The notes beneath the pieces are model-generated. The model searched no databases, was not told the origin of the DNA, and saw nothing but the letters and a program-made list of their open reading frames with translations. Source: Pedobacter quisquiliarum (GTDB lineage: Bacteria; Bacteroidota; Bacteroidia; Sphingobacteriales; Sphingobacteriaceae). Taken from it: DNA of 64,000 bases. Numbering within the stretch: the stretch's first letter is position 1; the number at the start of each line of letters is the position of its first letter. The DNA lies in NCBI RefSeq assembly GCF_014642175.1, contig NZ_BMIL01000012.1:1-64000 (forward strand), written 5' to 3'. The translations under genes and the position numbers were made by a program. Below, piece after piece: positions 55,523 to 63,641 of the stretch.

Positions 55523-55600
55523 ACGCACATCAAACCCACACCTAACGCACACCTAACCCACAACTGGCGCACATCAAGTGTGCGTTTCCTGTGCGTTTGT
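55523..55600. repeat. 11-bp tandem array with inverted copy downstream
   Basis: Units at 55523 (acgcacatcaa), 55534 (acccacaccta), 55545 (acgcacaccta), 55556 (acccacaactg) and 55567 (gcgcacatcaa) are exactly 11 bp apart. They are followed by gtgtgcgtttcctgtgcgttt, which contains reverse complements of the same core (aaacgcaca). Confidence 0.78.
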
Positions 55601-55673
55601 TCTTTATCTGATCAGCGTTAGCGCTGACGCACAACTATGTTCATCCAGAAAAATCTGGTGCCTTCCTTATAGC

Positions 55674-55713
55674 ACAAAAAAAAGCCGCTTCCTGTTTCAA
55701 ACAAGAAGCGGCT
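55674..55713 (-). terminator. Intrinsic terminator of kup
   Basis: On the minus strand AGCCGCTTC-T-TGTTT pairs with AAACA-G-GAAGCGGCT (55713-55683), followed by a run of T (55682-55675 as A on the plus strand). Confidence 0.88.
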
Positions 55714-55733
55714 ATCCCAATGTATATTAAAAC

Positions 55734-57686
55734 TTACACTGGCAGTCTGTTCAGCTCTATATCGTCTGTAGACACAAAGATCAGTGGAACCTTTTCCACA
55801 TCAACATAACTGGAGTCCAGACCGAAACTTCGTTCTTCGGAAAGACTCAGACGTTTCAACAGGAAGTAATACATCATGATGCTGCGCTCATACAAGTTCA
55901 GCGTTGTGAACCTGGATAGATGTTTCTCCAGCAAAATGAAACGGAAATCCCCCGCAATCCGGTGTTTCTTCAAGGATGCATACTGACTGGTAATATCGAC
56001 CTCGCCATTGGCAACCAGATCCTCTACCACCTTACGGAATAGAATATTTATACGCTGCTCCACCCGGAAGCCCAGTTTGAAGTCAATGCGGATCAGTTTA
56101 CCCGGAATCAGGAACTCCACCTTGTATTCACGTGTAAATGGTTCATCCACCACATCTACGTGCACCAACCAGTAGATATCTGCCCGTTTTGGCTCTTTCT
56201 GCAGGATGGAATATATGATCTTGGATTCGATTTCGGTTTTGAAGTTTGCACTGGTCAGATACACCAATTGAGATGAATATTTTGCAATTGTCGTGTCTTC
56301 ACTGAGTTCGCTGATCAGTTCGAAATAGTCGTCTATACCAACATATTTGACAAATCTGTTTTTGATCTTTCTTGCGACATACCAGCCCCACATGATGCTG
56401 AACAATGCGGCACCGATCAACAGGGTTACAAATCCGCCATGCAGGAACTTGGTCATGTTACCCACAAGGAAGGACAGTTCAAGCGCACCATAAATCACCA
56501 GGAAGATCAGGATGATGTACATCGGCACCTTCTTCGACTTCATGTAATAGGCGATCAGAATCGTTGTGGCCAGGAAAGTTAAGTTGATGGCCAGACCGTA
56601 AGCCCCCTCCATGTTGATGGACTTCTCAAAGATGAGTACGACGGCAATACAGCCTGCACATAATAGCCAGTTGATCGAAGGCACATAAATCTGCCCTTTG
56701 TGATTGCTTGGGTAAGAAATCAGGACCTTTGGCCAAAGGTTCAATCGTACGGCTTCGGAGATGAGTGTGAAAGATCCCGTAATCATCGCCTGACTGGCGA
56801 TAATCGCCGCTAATGTTGCCAGGGCAACCATAAACAGCAGGAACTGCGGCGGTACGATCTCGTAAAAAGGATTAATGTTAGCGTTGTAGTCCGGGTGTTT
56901 TAGCAACCAGACACCTTGTCCCAGGTAGTTGATGATTAAAGTCAGCTTCACGAACACCCAGCTCACCTGAATGTTCTTTTTACCGCAGTGGCCAAGATCT
57001 GAATATAAGGCCTCAGCTCCCGTGGTACATAAAAACACACCACCGAGGATCACTAGGGCCATAGGGTTCGTAGCCAGTAAATGGCCTGCGTAATAAGGGT
57101 TTAATGCCTTCAGGATGCTGAAATCCTGAACAACGTACAGCATACCAAGCACACCAAGGGTAGCGAACCATAACAGCATGATTGGCCCGAACATTTTGCC
57201 CACCAGGCTGGTACCGTACTGCTGGATGATGAAAAGGCCCGTGATAATGGCGATTACGATTGGGATGACCTGCACCGCGGGGAACTTAAACTGTAGTCCC
57301 TCTATGGCGGTGGTAACTGTGATACTGGGCGTAATGATTCCATCTGCAAGCAGCGCACAACCGCCGAGTATGGCAGGCACCACGAGCCATTTGGCTTTCT
57401 TACGCACAAGTGAGTAGAGCGATAGAATCCCACCCTCCCCTTTGTTATCCGCTCGAAGCGTAATGGCGACGTACTTGATGGTCGTTTGTAAGGTTAGGGT
57501 CCAGATAATACAAGATAGGGCGCCCAGCACGATCATGGGACTGATTGGCTGTCCTGATTCACTTACTGTATTAAAGATGGCTCGTAAAGTATAGAGAGGG
57601 GAAGTTCCGATATCCCCGTACACAATTCCCAGACTGATTAATAGACCGGCTCCGGAGAGCTTTTGAATATTAGTTGTACTTGACAC
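55734..57686 (-). CDS. kup: KUP/HAK/KT family potassium uptake permease
   Basis: Potassium transporter of 650 residues with about 12 helices and a ~200-residue cytosolic C-terminal domain. The signature N-terminus is SLGIVYGDIGTSPLYTLRAIF, then ADNKGEGGILSLYSLVRK and LFLCTTGAEALYSDLGHCGKKNIQVSW (written here as split segments). It mediates K+ uptake, probably with H+. The start is a GTG at 57686 (MSSTTNIQ), as no ATG lies near the conserved N-terminus. It has its own terminator. Confidence 0.93.
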   Translation of the reverse strand: MSSTTNIQKLSGAGLLISLGIVYGDIGTSPLYTLRAIFNTVSESGQPISPMIVLGALSCIIWTLTLQTTIKYVAITLRADNKGEGGILSLYSLVRKKAKWLVVPAILGGCALLADGIITPSITVTTAIEGLQFKFPAVQVIPIVIAIITGLFIIQQYGTSLVGKMFGPIMLLWFATLGVLGMLYVVQDFSILKALNPYYAGHLLATNPMALVILGGVFLCTTGAEALYSDLGHCGKKNIQVSWVFVKLTLIINYLGQGVWLLKHPDYNANINPFYEIVPPQFLLFMVALATLAAIIASQAMITGSFTLISEAVRLNLWPKVLISYPSNHKGQIYVPSINWLLCAGCIAVVLIFEKSINMEGAYGLAINLTFLATTILIAYYMKSKKVPMYIILIFLVIYGALELSFLVGNMTKFLHGGFVTLLIGAALFSIMWGWYVARKIKNRFVKYVGIDDYFELISELSEDTTIAKYSSQLVYLTSANFKTEIESKIIYSILQKEPKRADIYWLVHVDVVDEPFTREYKVEFLIPGKLIRIDFKLGFRVEQRINILFRKVVEDLVANGEVDITSQYASLKKHRIAGDFRFILLEKHLSRFTTLNLYERSIMMYYFLLKRLSLSEERSFGLDSSYVDVEKVPLIFVSTDDIELNRLPV

Positions 57687-57815
57687 TGAAGAAAGATTGA
57701 AGTAAATTTCGTCGTCAAAAATGCACTTTATTACGATAACAAATGCCTTTATGTTAATTTTTGTTAAAAATCTTCTTTCGAAACATTTCCGCAGGATTTA
57801 TTGTTTATTTATTTA

Positions 57816-57823
57816 TACTTTTG
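57816..57823 (+). promoter_or_regulatory. -7 promoter box candidate for the mini type IX cargo gene
   Basis: TACTTTTG, exact match to TAnnTTTG, 9 bp before the ATG at 57833. No convincing -33 element is seen at 19-22 nt upstream. Confidence 0.3.
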
Positions 57824-57832
57824 GCGCTATCG

Positions 57833-58345
57833 ATGGGAAAAAACATAACCAAACCTAAGCTGCTTCAATTCTTTTGCATACTATGCATTGGTATTTTATG
57901 CAACGCTAGTGTTTTTGCTCAAAAGTCGGATAGTCTGAACTATTTCAGCAGGTCTAAAAAGACGCCAAAGCCGACTACCATCAAGCCAAACCTACCTTCT
58001 TACCGCCCCTTATTTGATGGTTTCACCTTCCTTCCGTACAACAACGTACTGGCAACAAAAGGTGGTGCTCAAAAAAGCGAGAAGAACCTGACCTTTATTA
58101 AAGTGTCTCCAAGTACGGTTGATGACCAGATTACGGTTGTCTACAAACTGGAAAGGGAAAGCAACATCTCCATTAAAATCATGGATTTGCTTGGCAATGA
58201 AGTGGCCACCCTTGCGACAGAACGTTCTGGCAGTGGCGAACAGACCAAAACCTTTTCTATTGCCAACCGTTTAAGCAGCGGAATCTATTTCGTGCGGATC
58301 GTTGCTGGTGCAGAAACGTCAGTAAAACGAATCTCCGTTTTATAA
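57833..58345 (+). CDS. Small type IX secretion cargo with type A sorting domain
   Basis: Exported protein of 170 residues: signal peptide (FFCILCIGILCNASVFAQ), a short basic, proline-rich stretch (about 35-65, SRSKKTPKPTTIKPNLPSYRP split by position), and a C-terminal ~75-residue domain of the type A sorting family. The latter is recognised by FIKVSPSTVDDQITVVYKL, SNISIKIMDLLGNEVATL and LSSGIYFVRIVAGAETSVKRISVL. Such domains direct export through the type IX system and attachment to the surface. Almost nothing besides the sorting domain is present. The start at 57833 (MGKN) is preferred over a longer frame from 57761. Confidence 0.85.
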   Translation: MGKNITKPKLLQFFCILCIGILCNASVFAQKSDSLNYFSRSKKTPKPTTIKPNLPSYRPLFDGFTFLPYNNVLATKGGAQKSEKNLTFIKVSPSTVDDQITVVYKLERESNISIKIMDLLGNEVATLATERSGSGEQTKTFSIANRLSSGIYFVRIVAGAETSVKRISVL

Positions 58346-58372
58346 TTCTGTTAATCTTTTTTACTTTCGGTC

Positions 58373-58984
58373 ATGAAAATCATCGCTATTGGGCGCAATT
58401 ATGCTGCGCACGCTAAAGAATTGAACAATCCGCTTCCGAGCGCTCCCGTAATTTTCCTTAAACCCGATACTGCCGTACTTAAGGACAACCGGCCGTTTTA
58501 CATACCTGAATTTTCTTCAGACATCCACTACGAACTTGAAGTGGTATTGAAAATCTGCAAAGAAGGCAAACACATCCAGGAAAAATTCGCATCCACTTAC
58601 TATGAAGAGATTGGCTTGGGTATTGATTTTACTGCCCGCGATATCCAGAGTGCGCATAAAGAAAAGGGCCTTCCATGGGAGCTTGCCAAAGCATTCGATA
58701 ATTCCGCAGCCGTAAGTAACTTCGTTCCGAAGTCATCCGTTTCGAACCTCTATGAACTTCCTTTTGAACTTAAAATCAATCAGGAAACCCGTCAGCAAGG
58801 CAACACAAAGAACATGTTGTATTCTTATGAAAGCATCATTGCCTTTGTTTCCAAATACATCACGCTAAAAAAGGGTGATCTGATTTTTACGGGTACACCT
58901 GAAGGGGTTGGTCCGGTTCATGCTGGTGACAGGTTAGAAGCCTGGTTAGAAGGGCAACAACTGTTGAATTTTGAAATTAAATAA
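58373..58984 (+). CDS. Fumarylacetoacetate hydrolase (FAH) family protein
   Basis: Soluble FAH-fold enzyme of 203 residues: IIAIGRNYAAHAKELN at the start, PVIFLKPDTAV, the metal ligand region HYELEVVLKI (Glu-x-Glu-type), GLGIDFTARDIQ, and LKKGDLIFTGTPEGVGPVHAGDRLEAWLEG. Family members act on acylpyruvates or oxaloacetate; the substrate here is unresolved. It ends 5 bp before the M23 peptidase gene. Confidence 0.9.
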   Translation: MKIIAIGRNYAAHAKELNNPLPSAPVIFLKPDTAVLKDNRPFYIPEFSSDIHYELEVVLKICKEGKHIQEKFASTYYEEIGLGIDFTARDIQSAHKEKGLPWELAKAFDNSAAVSNFVPKSSVSNLYELPFELKINQETRQQGNTKNMLYSYESIIAFVSKYITLKKGDLIFTGTPEGVGPVHAGDRLEAWLEGQQLLNFEIK

Positions 58985-58989
58985 GCTTG

Positions 58990-60705
58990 ATGTATAGACC
59001 GATCCTGTTCCTATTCCTGTATTTTGCACTACTTCCGACTGCTAACAGTCAACTTTTAATCAGCAACAACAAATATCCGCTGGTGGATTTCAGGCCACCG
59101 CTGAGCATCAGTCCGCCTGCCCTATCGGGTTCATTTGGCGAACTCAGGTCCAACCACTTCCACTCTGGTATAGACTTGCGTACCAATCAGCGGGAAGGCT
59201 TTCCGGTTTACGCCATTGCAGATGGATACATTTCCAGGATCAGAATACAGAGCAGTGGCTTCGGTAACGCCTTATACATCAACCATCCAAATGGCTATAC
59301 GTCTGTGTATGGCCACTTGCAACGCTATAATGCAAAGCTCTCTGCAAAAGCAAAGGCTGTTCAATACGAAAAGAAGTCGTTCGATATAGACGAGTTTCCC
59401 GCCGCAGACCTGATTCCTGTTTACAAAGGTGAGATCATTGCCTATTCCGGAAATACCGGCAGTTCGGGTGGTCCGCATTTACATTTCGAAACTCGCGACA
59501 CTAAAACAGAAGCGACAATCAATCCGCAGCTTTTCGGCATCGAAGTGCCAGATCAGGTTAAACCTGTTATTTCGGCGATGTATGCTTATCGCCTGGATGG
59601 ACAGCCTTTTAGTGAGTTTACACCGAAGATTCCGATTCCACTTAGCGGTGCTGCAGGTGCTTACCGCGTGGCAAGTCCGCTGAGCCTTAGTGGCGAAATT
59701 GGTTTTGGTATCGTAACCACGGATCGCCACACTGGGTTATCGGGTACAAACGGAGTGTACTCCATTATGCTTGAAATAGACGGCCGACGCGTCTATACCT
59801 CGGCGCTTGAACGCTTTTCATTTGAAAACAGCAAGGCTATCAATTCGCATATCGACTATCCGACCTACCTGAATACAAAAAGAAGCATTCAGAAGAGTTT
59901 TGTGGACCCTGGTAATCCATTACAGATTTACACCAACCTTGAAAACAGAGGTCGCATTAGCTTTAACGATGGGCTTCTGCACGATCTGAAATACACTGTG
60001 ACAGATGTTCGTGGTAACACCAGCACCATTACTTTTCAGGTACAAGCTTCAGCTACGCCTTCCACCAGCAGTCCACGACCGATGAAAGGAATCTTGTTCC
60101 CATACAATCAGGTTAATGAATTTAAGACGGACAGCGTGTTTGTCCAGATTCAGCCGGGCAACTTATATAACGATCTTGACTTTGTGTACAAAGCTGGCGC
60201 GCAGCGTGTAGCCAGAGGGTATTCAGCGGTGCATCAGGTGCATAACCGCCTGACTCCACTACATACCGGCTTTGATTTATGGATTAAGCCTATGGCAGAT
60301 CTTGGAGAATTGCAGAGCAAGGCGCTTATTGTAAGCACCAGCGGTGCATCGCAAGGCGGTAAGTTTGAGGATGGTTTCGTGAAAGCAAAGCCGAGGACCT
60401 TTGGGAGTTTCTACATTGCCGTAGATACGCTACCACCGACGATAACGCCGGTAAACATCTCCGAAGGTAAAAACATGCGGGGCGTAGGCAGAATGACTTT
60501 CAAGATCAGAGACAACTTATCAGGCATTAAGAGTTTTAACGGTTACATTGATGGACGCTGGGTTCTAATGGAGTTTGATGCTAAGACCGCAACTTTATCG
60601 CACAGTTTTGATGGTACCTTATCAAACGGGAAACATAACTTAGCGCTCATTGTTGTAGACATGAAAGAAAACTCGAAGACACTGACGCTATCATTTTATA
60701 AATAA
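58990..60705 (+). CDS. M23 family metallopeptidase (LytM-type), exported
   Basis: Exported protein of 571 residues: signal peptide ending LPTANSQ, then a LytM domain with zinc ligands H58 and D62 (SNHFHSGIDLRTNQ) and H163-x-H165 (GGPHLHFETRD), followed by ~380 residues rich in beta strands with no recognised domain. M23 enzymes cut peptidoglycan cross-links. Because all three zinc ligands are present, it is probably active rather than a regulator. An ATG at 58990 is used; TTG lies one codon before. It is followed by bcp after 5 bp. Confidence 0.9.
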   Translation: MYRPILFLFLYFALLPTANSQLLISNNKYPLVDFRPPLSISPPALSGSFGELRSNHFHSGIDLRTNQREGFPVYAIADGYISRIRIQSSGFGNALYINHPNGYTSVYGHLQRYNAKLSAKAKAVQYEKKSFDIDEFPAADLIPVYKGEIIAYSGNTGSSGGPHLHFETRDTKTEATINPQLFGIEVPDQVKPVISAMYAYRLDGQPFSEFTPKIPIPLSGAAGAYRVASPLSLSGEIGFGIVTTDRHTGLSGTNGVYSIMLEIDGRRVYTSALERFSFENSKAINSHIDYPTYLNTKRSIQKSFVDPGNPLQIYTNLENRGRISFNDGLLHDLKYTVTDVRGNTSTITFQVQASATPSTSSPRPMKGILFPYNQVNEFKTDSVFVQIQPGNLYNDLDFVYKAGAQRVARGYSAVHQVHNRLTPLHTGFDLWIKPMADLGELQSKALIVSTSGASQGGKFEDGFVKAKPRTFGSFYIAVDTLPPTITPVNISEGKNMRGVGRMTFKIRDNLSGIKSFNGYIDGRWVLMEFDAKTATLSHSFDGTLSNGKHNLALIVVDMKENSKTLTLSFYK

Positions 60706-60710
60706 GCATT

Positions 60711-61175
60711 ATGACAGAACTTTCGGCAGGTATGCAGGCACCTGCAATCAATTCCAGAGATCAGGATGGCAACGCCATCAGCTTAGATCAGTTTAGTGGC
60801 AAGACCGTGGTTTTGTACTTCTATCCAAAAGATGATACCCCGGGTTGTACGGCAGAGGCATGCGATTTCAGAGACAATCATCAGAATTTAATTGCCAAAG
60901 GGATTGTTGTTTTAGGCGTAAGTGTAGATGATGAGCAGTCTCATAAGAAGTTCATCAGCAAGCACAGTTTACCCTTTCCGCTGTTGGCAGATACAGACCA
61001 CAAGATTGTAAATGACTACGGTGTCTGGGTTGAAAAAAACATGTACGGCAAGAAGTATATGGGTGTAAACCGCAGAACATTCATTATTGATGAAAACGGC
61101 TTAATTAAGGATGTAATTAAGAAGGTAGATACTAAAAACGCGTCTGCGCAGGTACTTGAACTACTTTCAGTTTAA
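60711..61175 (+). CDS. bcp: Thioredoxin-dependent thiol peroxidase (Bcp/PrxQ)
   Basis: Peroxiredoxin of 154 residues, reducing peroxides. The peroxidatic C46 is in PKDDTPGCTAEACDFRD and the resolving C51 is five residues later, the PrxQ/Bcp alpha-2 type. The conserved LLADTDHKIVNDYGVW segment follows. Cytosolic, without signal peptide. It is closely linked to the M23 gene, and the transketolase gene starts 54 bp later. Confidence 0.94.
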   Translation: MTELSAGMQAPAINSRDQDGNAISLDQFSGKTVVLYFYPKDDTPGCTAEACDFRDNHQNLIAKGIVVLGVSVDDEQSHKKFISKHSLPFPLLADTDHKIVNDYGVWVEKNMYGKKYMGVNRRTFIIDENGLIKDVIKKVDTKNASAQVLELLSV

Positions 61176-61229
61176 TTAAATTATTAAGGCTTAAATAATA
61201 CCTTTACAAATATTAACTTTTCCAGCTAA

Positions 61230-62075
61230 ATGAAACATACAATTAAAGAATTAGAAGATATCGCTTCTCAAGTCAGAAGGGATATTGTAAGAATGGTGCA
61301 TGGCTGTCAATCAGGTCACCCAGGTGGGTCACTAGGTTGCGCAGATTTCATGACCGCTTTATATTTTGAAGTCATGAACCACAACACCGACTTCAATATG
61401 GATGGCAAAGGTGAAGATCTTTTCTTCCTTTCGAACGGACACATTTCCCCGGTTTTCTATAGTGTACTTGCGAGATCAGGCTATTTTGATGTTGCGGAAC
61501 TTGCCACTTTTAGAAAGCTGAACTCCCGTTTGCAAGGTCACCCAACTACACATGAACATTTACCAGGCATCAGAATCGCATCTGGATCTTTAGGTCAGGG
61601 CTTCTCTGTAGCTATTGGTGCGGCTTTAGCTAAGAAGCTGAACAAGGATAGTTCTTTAGTGTATACGTTACATGGTGATGGAGAGTTACAGGAAGGCCAA
61701 AACTGGGAGGCCATTATGTTTGCGCCTTTTAACAAGGTTGACAATCTGATTTCTACGATCGACTATAACGGTCAGCAGATTGACGGTCCTACGGAAAAAG
61801 TATTGTCCTTAGATAACTTACAGGCGAAGTTCGAAGCCTTCGGATGGCATGTAATTACCTCTGATGGAAATGACATGGATAATATTGTGAAAGCACTACA
61901 TTATGCGAAGTCGCTTACCGGAAAAGGCAGACCAATCCTGAATTTAATGAGTACACAGATGGGTTATGGTGTGGATTACATGGTTGGCTCACACAAATGG
62001 CATGGCACTGCGCCAAACGATGCACAGCTAGAAAGCGCATTGGGTCAAATTTCCAGTTCATTATCCGACTATTAA
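61230..62075 (+). CDS. Transketolase, N-terminal subunit
   Basis: Thiamine-diphosphate-binding half of a split transketolase, 281 residues: MVHGCQSGHPGGSLGCADF, LFFLSNGHISPVFYSVLA, GSLGQGFSVAIGAALAKK and the cofactor motif HGDGELQEGQNWEAIMFA with the bound-Asn region DNLISTIDYNGQQIDG. The enzyme moves two-carbon units between sugar phosphates in the pentose phosphate pathway. The C-terminal half is encoded 11 bp downstream, so the active enzyme is heterotetrameric (inference from split relatives). Confidence 0.93.
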   Translation: MKHTIKELEDIASQVRRDIVRMVHGCQSGHPGGSLGCADFMTALYFEVMNHNTDFNMDGKGEDLFFLSNGHISPVFYSVLARSGYFDVAELATFRKLNSRLQGHPTTHEHLPGIRIASGSLGQGFSVAIGAALAKKLNKDSSLVYTLHGDGELQEGQNWEAIMFAPFNKVDNLISTIDYNGQQIDGPTEKVLSLDNLQAKFEAFGWHVITSDGNDMDNIVKALHYAKSLTGKGRPILNLMSTQMGYGVDYMVGSHKWHGTAPNDAQLESALGQISSSLSDY

Positions 62076-62086
62076 TCAGAATCAAC

Positions 62087-63043
62087 GTGAAAAAGTATAC
62101 ATATACAGAAAAGAAAGACACCAGATCAGGCTTTGGTGCCGGCCTGCATGAAGCAGGAAAACGCAATGAAAACGTAGTTGCTTTATGTGCCGATTTAAAG
62201 GGTTCATTGAAAATGGACGACTTTGCAAATGAATTCCCTGACCGTTACATTCAGGTGGGTATTGCGGAAGCAAACATGATTGGTATGGCTGCAGGTTTAA
62301 CCATCGGCGGCAAAATTCCTTTCACTGGAACTTTTGCAAACTTCTCTACTGGTCGTGTTTATGACCAGATCAGACAGTCCGTAGCTTATTCAAACAAGAA
62401 CGTTAAAATTTGTGCATCTCACGCAGGATTGACGCTTGGAGAAGATGGTGCAACGCACCAGATTCTGGAAGATATCGGTTTGATGAAAATGCTTCCGGGC
62501 ATGACTGTAATCAACCCTTGTGATTACAACCAGACTAAAGCGGCTACACTTGCTATTTTAGACTACGAAGGTCCGGTGTACCTACGTTTCGGGCGCCCGA
62601 GCGTACCAATCTTTACGCCTGCGGATCAGGACTTCCAGATCGGTAAAGCATGGATGGTGAACGAAGGTAAAGATGTAACGATCATCGCGACTGGCCACAT
62701 GGTTTGGAAAGCGATTGAAGCTGGTGAGGAACTTGAGAAGCTAGGTATCGATGCGGAAATCATCAACATCCACACGATTAAACCTTTGGATGAAGAAGCG
62801 ATTCTAAAGTCTGTGCAGAAAACAGGCTGTGTAGTTACCGCTGAAGAGCACAATAAGTTTGGTGGTTTGGGTGAAAGTGTTGCCCGTCTACTGAGCACAC
62901 AGTTCCCTGCACCGCAGGAGTTCGTTGCTGTTAACGATAGCTTCGGAGAGAGTGGTACGCCAGATGAATTGATGACTAAATACGGCTTAGACACCGTTAA
63001 CATCGTTGAAGCGGCGCAAGCTGTTTTAAAACGCAAGAAATAA
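62087..63043 (+). CDS. Transketolase, C-terminal subunit
   Basis: Second half of the split transketolase, 318 residues: RSGFGAGLHEAGKRNENVVALCADLKGSLKMDDFANEFPDRYIQVGIAEANMIGMAAGL (given as family region, residues about 10-70), then the pyrimidine-binding and C-terminal Rossmann domains (GATHQILEDIGLMKMLPGMTVINPCDYNQT; VTAEEHNKFGGLG). The start is GTG at 62087 (VKKYTYTEKK), since the longer frame overlaps the first subunit by 79 bp without homology. Translation is likely coupled. Confidence 0.92.
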   Translation: MKKYTYTEKKDTRSGFGAGLHEAGKRNENVVALCADLKGSLKMDDFANEFPDRYIQVGIAEANMIGMAAGLTIGGKIPFTGTFANFSTGRVYDQIRQSVAYSNKNVKICASHAGLTLGEDGATHQILEDIGLMKMLPGMTVINPCDYNQTKAATLAILDYEGPVYLRFGRPSVPIFTPADQDFQIGKAWMVNEGKDVTIIATGHMVWKAIEAGEELEKLGIDAEIINIHTIKPLDEEAILKSVQKTGCVVTAEEHNKFGGLGESVARLLSTQFPAPQEFVAVNDSFGESGTPDELMTKYGLDTVNIVEAAQAVLKRKK

Positions 63044-63046
63044 TCT

Positions 63047-63607
63047 ATGAAGCAGGTTGAAGACGCAGAGATACTAGAAAAGTTTTCAGTTGAACGAACC
63101 AGACAGGAGGCCTTCAGCCTGCTTCTAAATAAATATCAGCAAAAGATCTACTGGCACATCCGCCGCTTGGTCATCAATCATGATGATACGGACGATCTTG
63201 TGCAGGACGTGTTTGTGAAGGTCTGGAAGAACCTGGGCAACTTCAGGAGCGACTCCCAGCTCTACACCTGGATCTATCGCATTGCCACAAACGAATCCAT
63301 TACTTTTCTGAATAAACAAAAACGGCAGAACAATACGCCACTGGATGAAGTATCATCTGAAGTGGTGGAAAGCATGGTTGAGCCCTCCTACTTCAATGGT
63401 ACGGAGATCCAGCTCAAACTCCAGCGTGCCATCCAGACATTACCCGAAAAGCAGAAGCTGATCTTCAACATGAAGTACTTCGATGATATGAAGTACGAGG
63501 AGATTTCTGAGGTACTTGGTACCAGCGTCGGGGCGCTAAAAGCATCATTTCATATTGCGGTAAAGAAAATTGAGACTTTCATGTTAAATGAAGACATCCG
63601 TTTTTAA
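63047..63607 (+). CDS. ECF-type RNA polymerase sigma factor
   Basis: Sigma-70 family factor of 186 residues with regions 2 and 4 only. Region 2: NHDDTDDLVQDVFVKVWKNLGNFRSDSQLYTWIYRIATNESI; region 4: LPEKQKLIFNMKYFDDMKYEEISEVLGTSVGALKASFHIAVKKIE with the DNA-contacting helix-turn-helix. It begins 3 bp after the transketolase gene, so it may be carried on that transcript. The following truncated frame is its probable anti-sigma partner. Confidence 0.92.
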   Translation: MKQVEDAEILEKFSVERTRQEAFSLLLNKYQQKIYWHIRRLVINHDDTDDLVQDVFVKVWKNLGNFRSDSQLYTWIYRIATNESITFLNKQKRQNNTPLDEVSSEVVESMVEPSYFNGTEIQLKLQRAIQTLPEKQKLIFNMKYFDDMKYEEISEVLGTSVGALKASFHIAVKKIETFMLNEDIRF

Positions 63608-63641
63608 ACCTTTTAGGATTAATAGCATCTATATAAGCGAA

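Larger units (their letters stand above)
55342..55733. other. Intergenic region of about 390 bp
   Basis: No gene is supported. It contains an 11-bp tandem array (55523-55600), a small hairpin TCAGCG-TTAG-CGCTGA (55612-55627) and the kup terminator (55674-55713), listed where applicable. The part from 55342 to 55520 is AT-rich and shows nothing recognisable. Confidence 0.6.
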
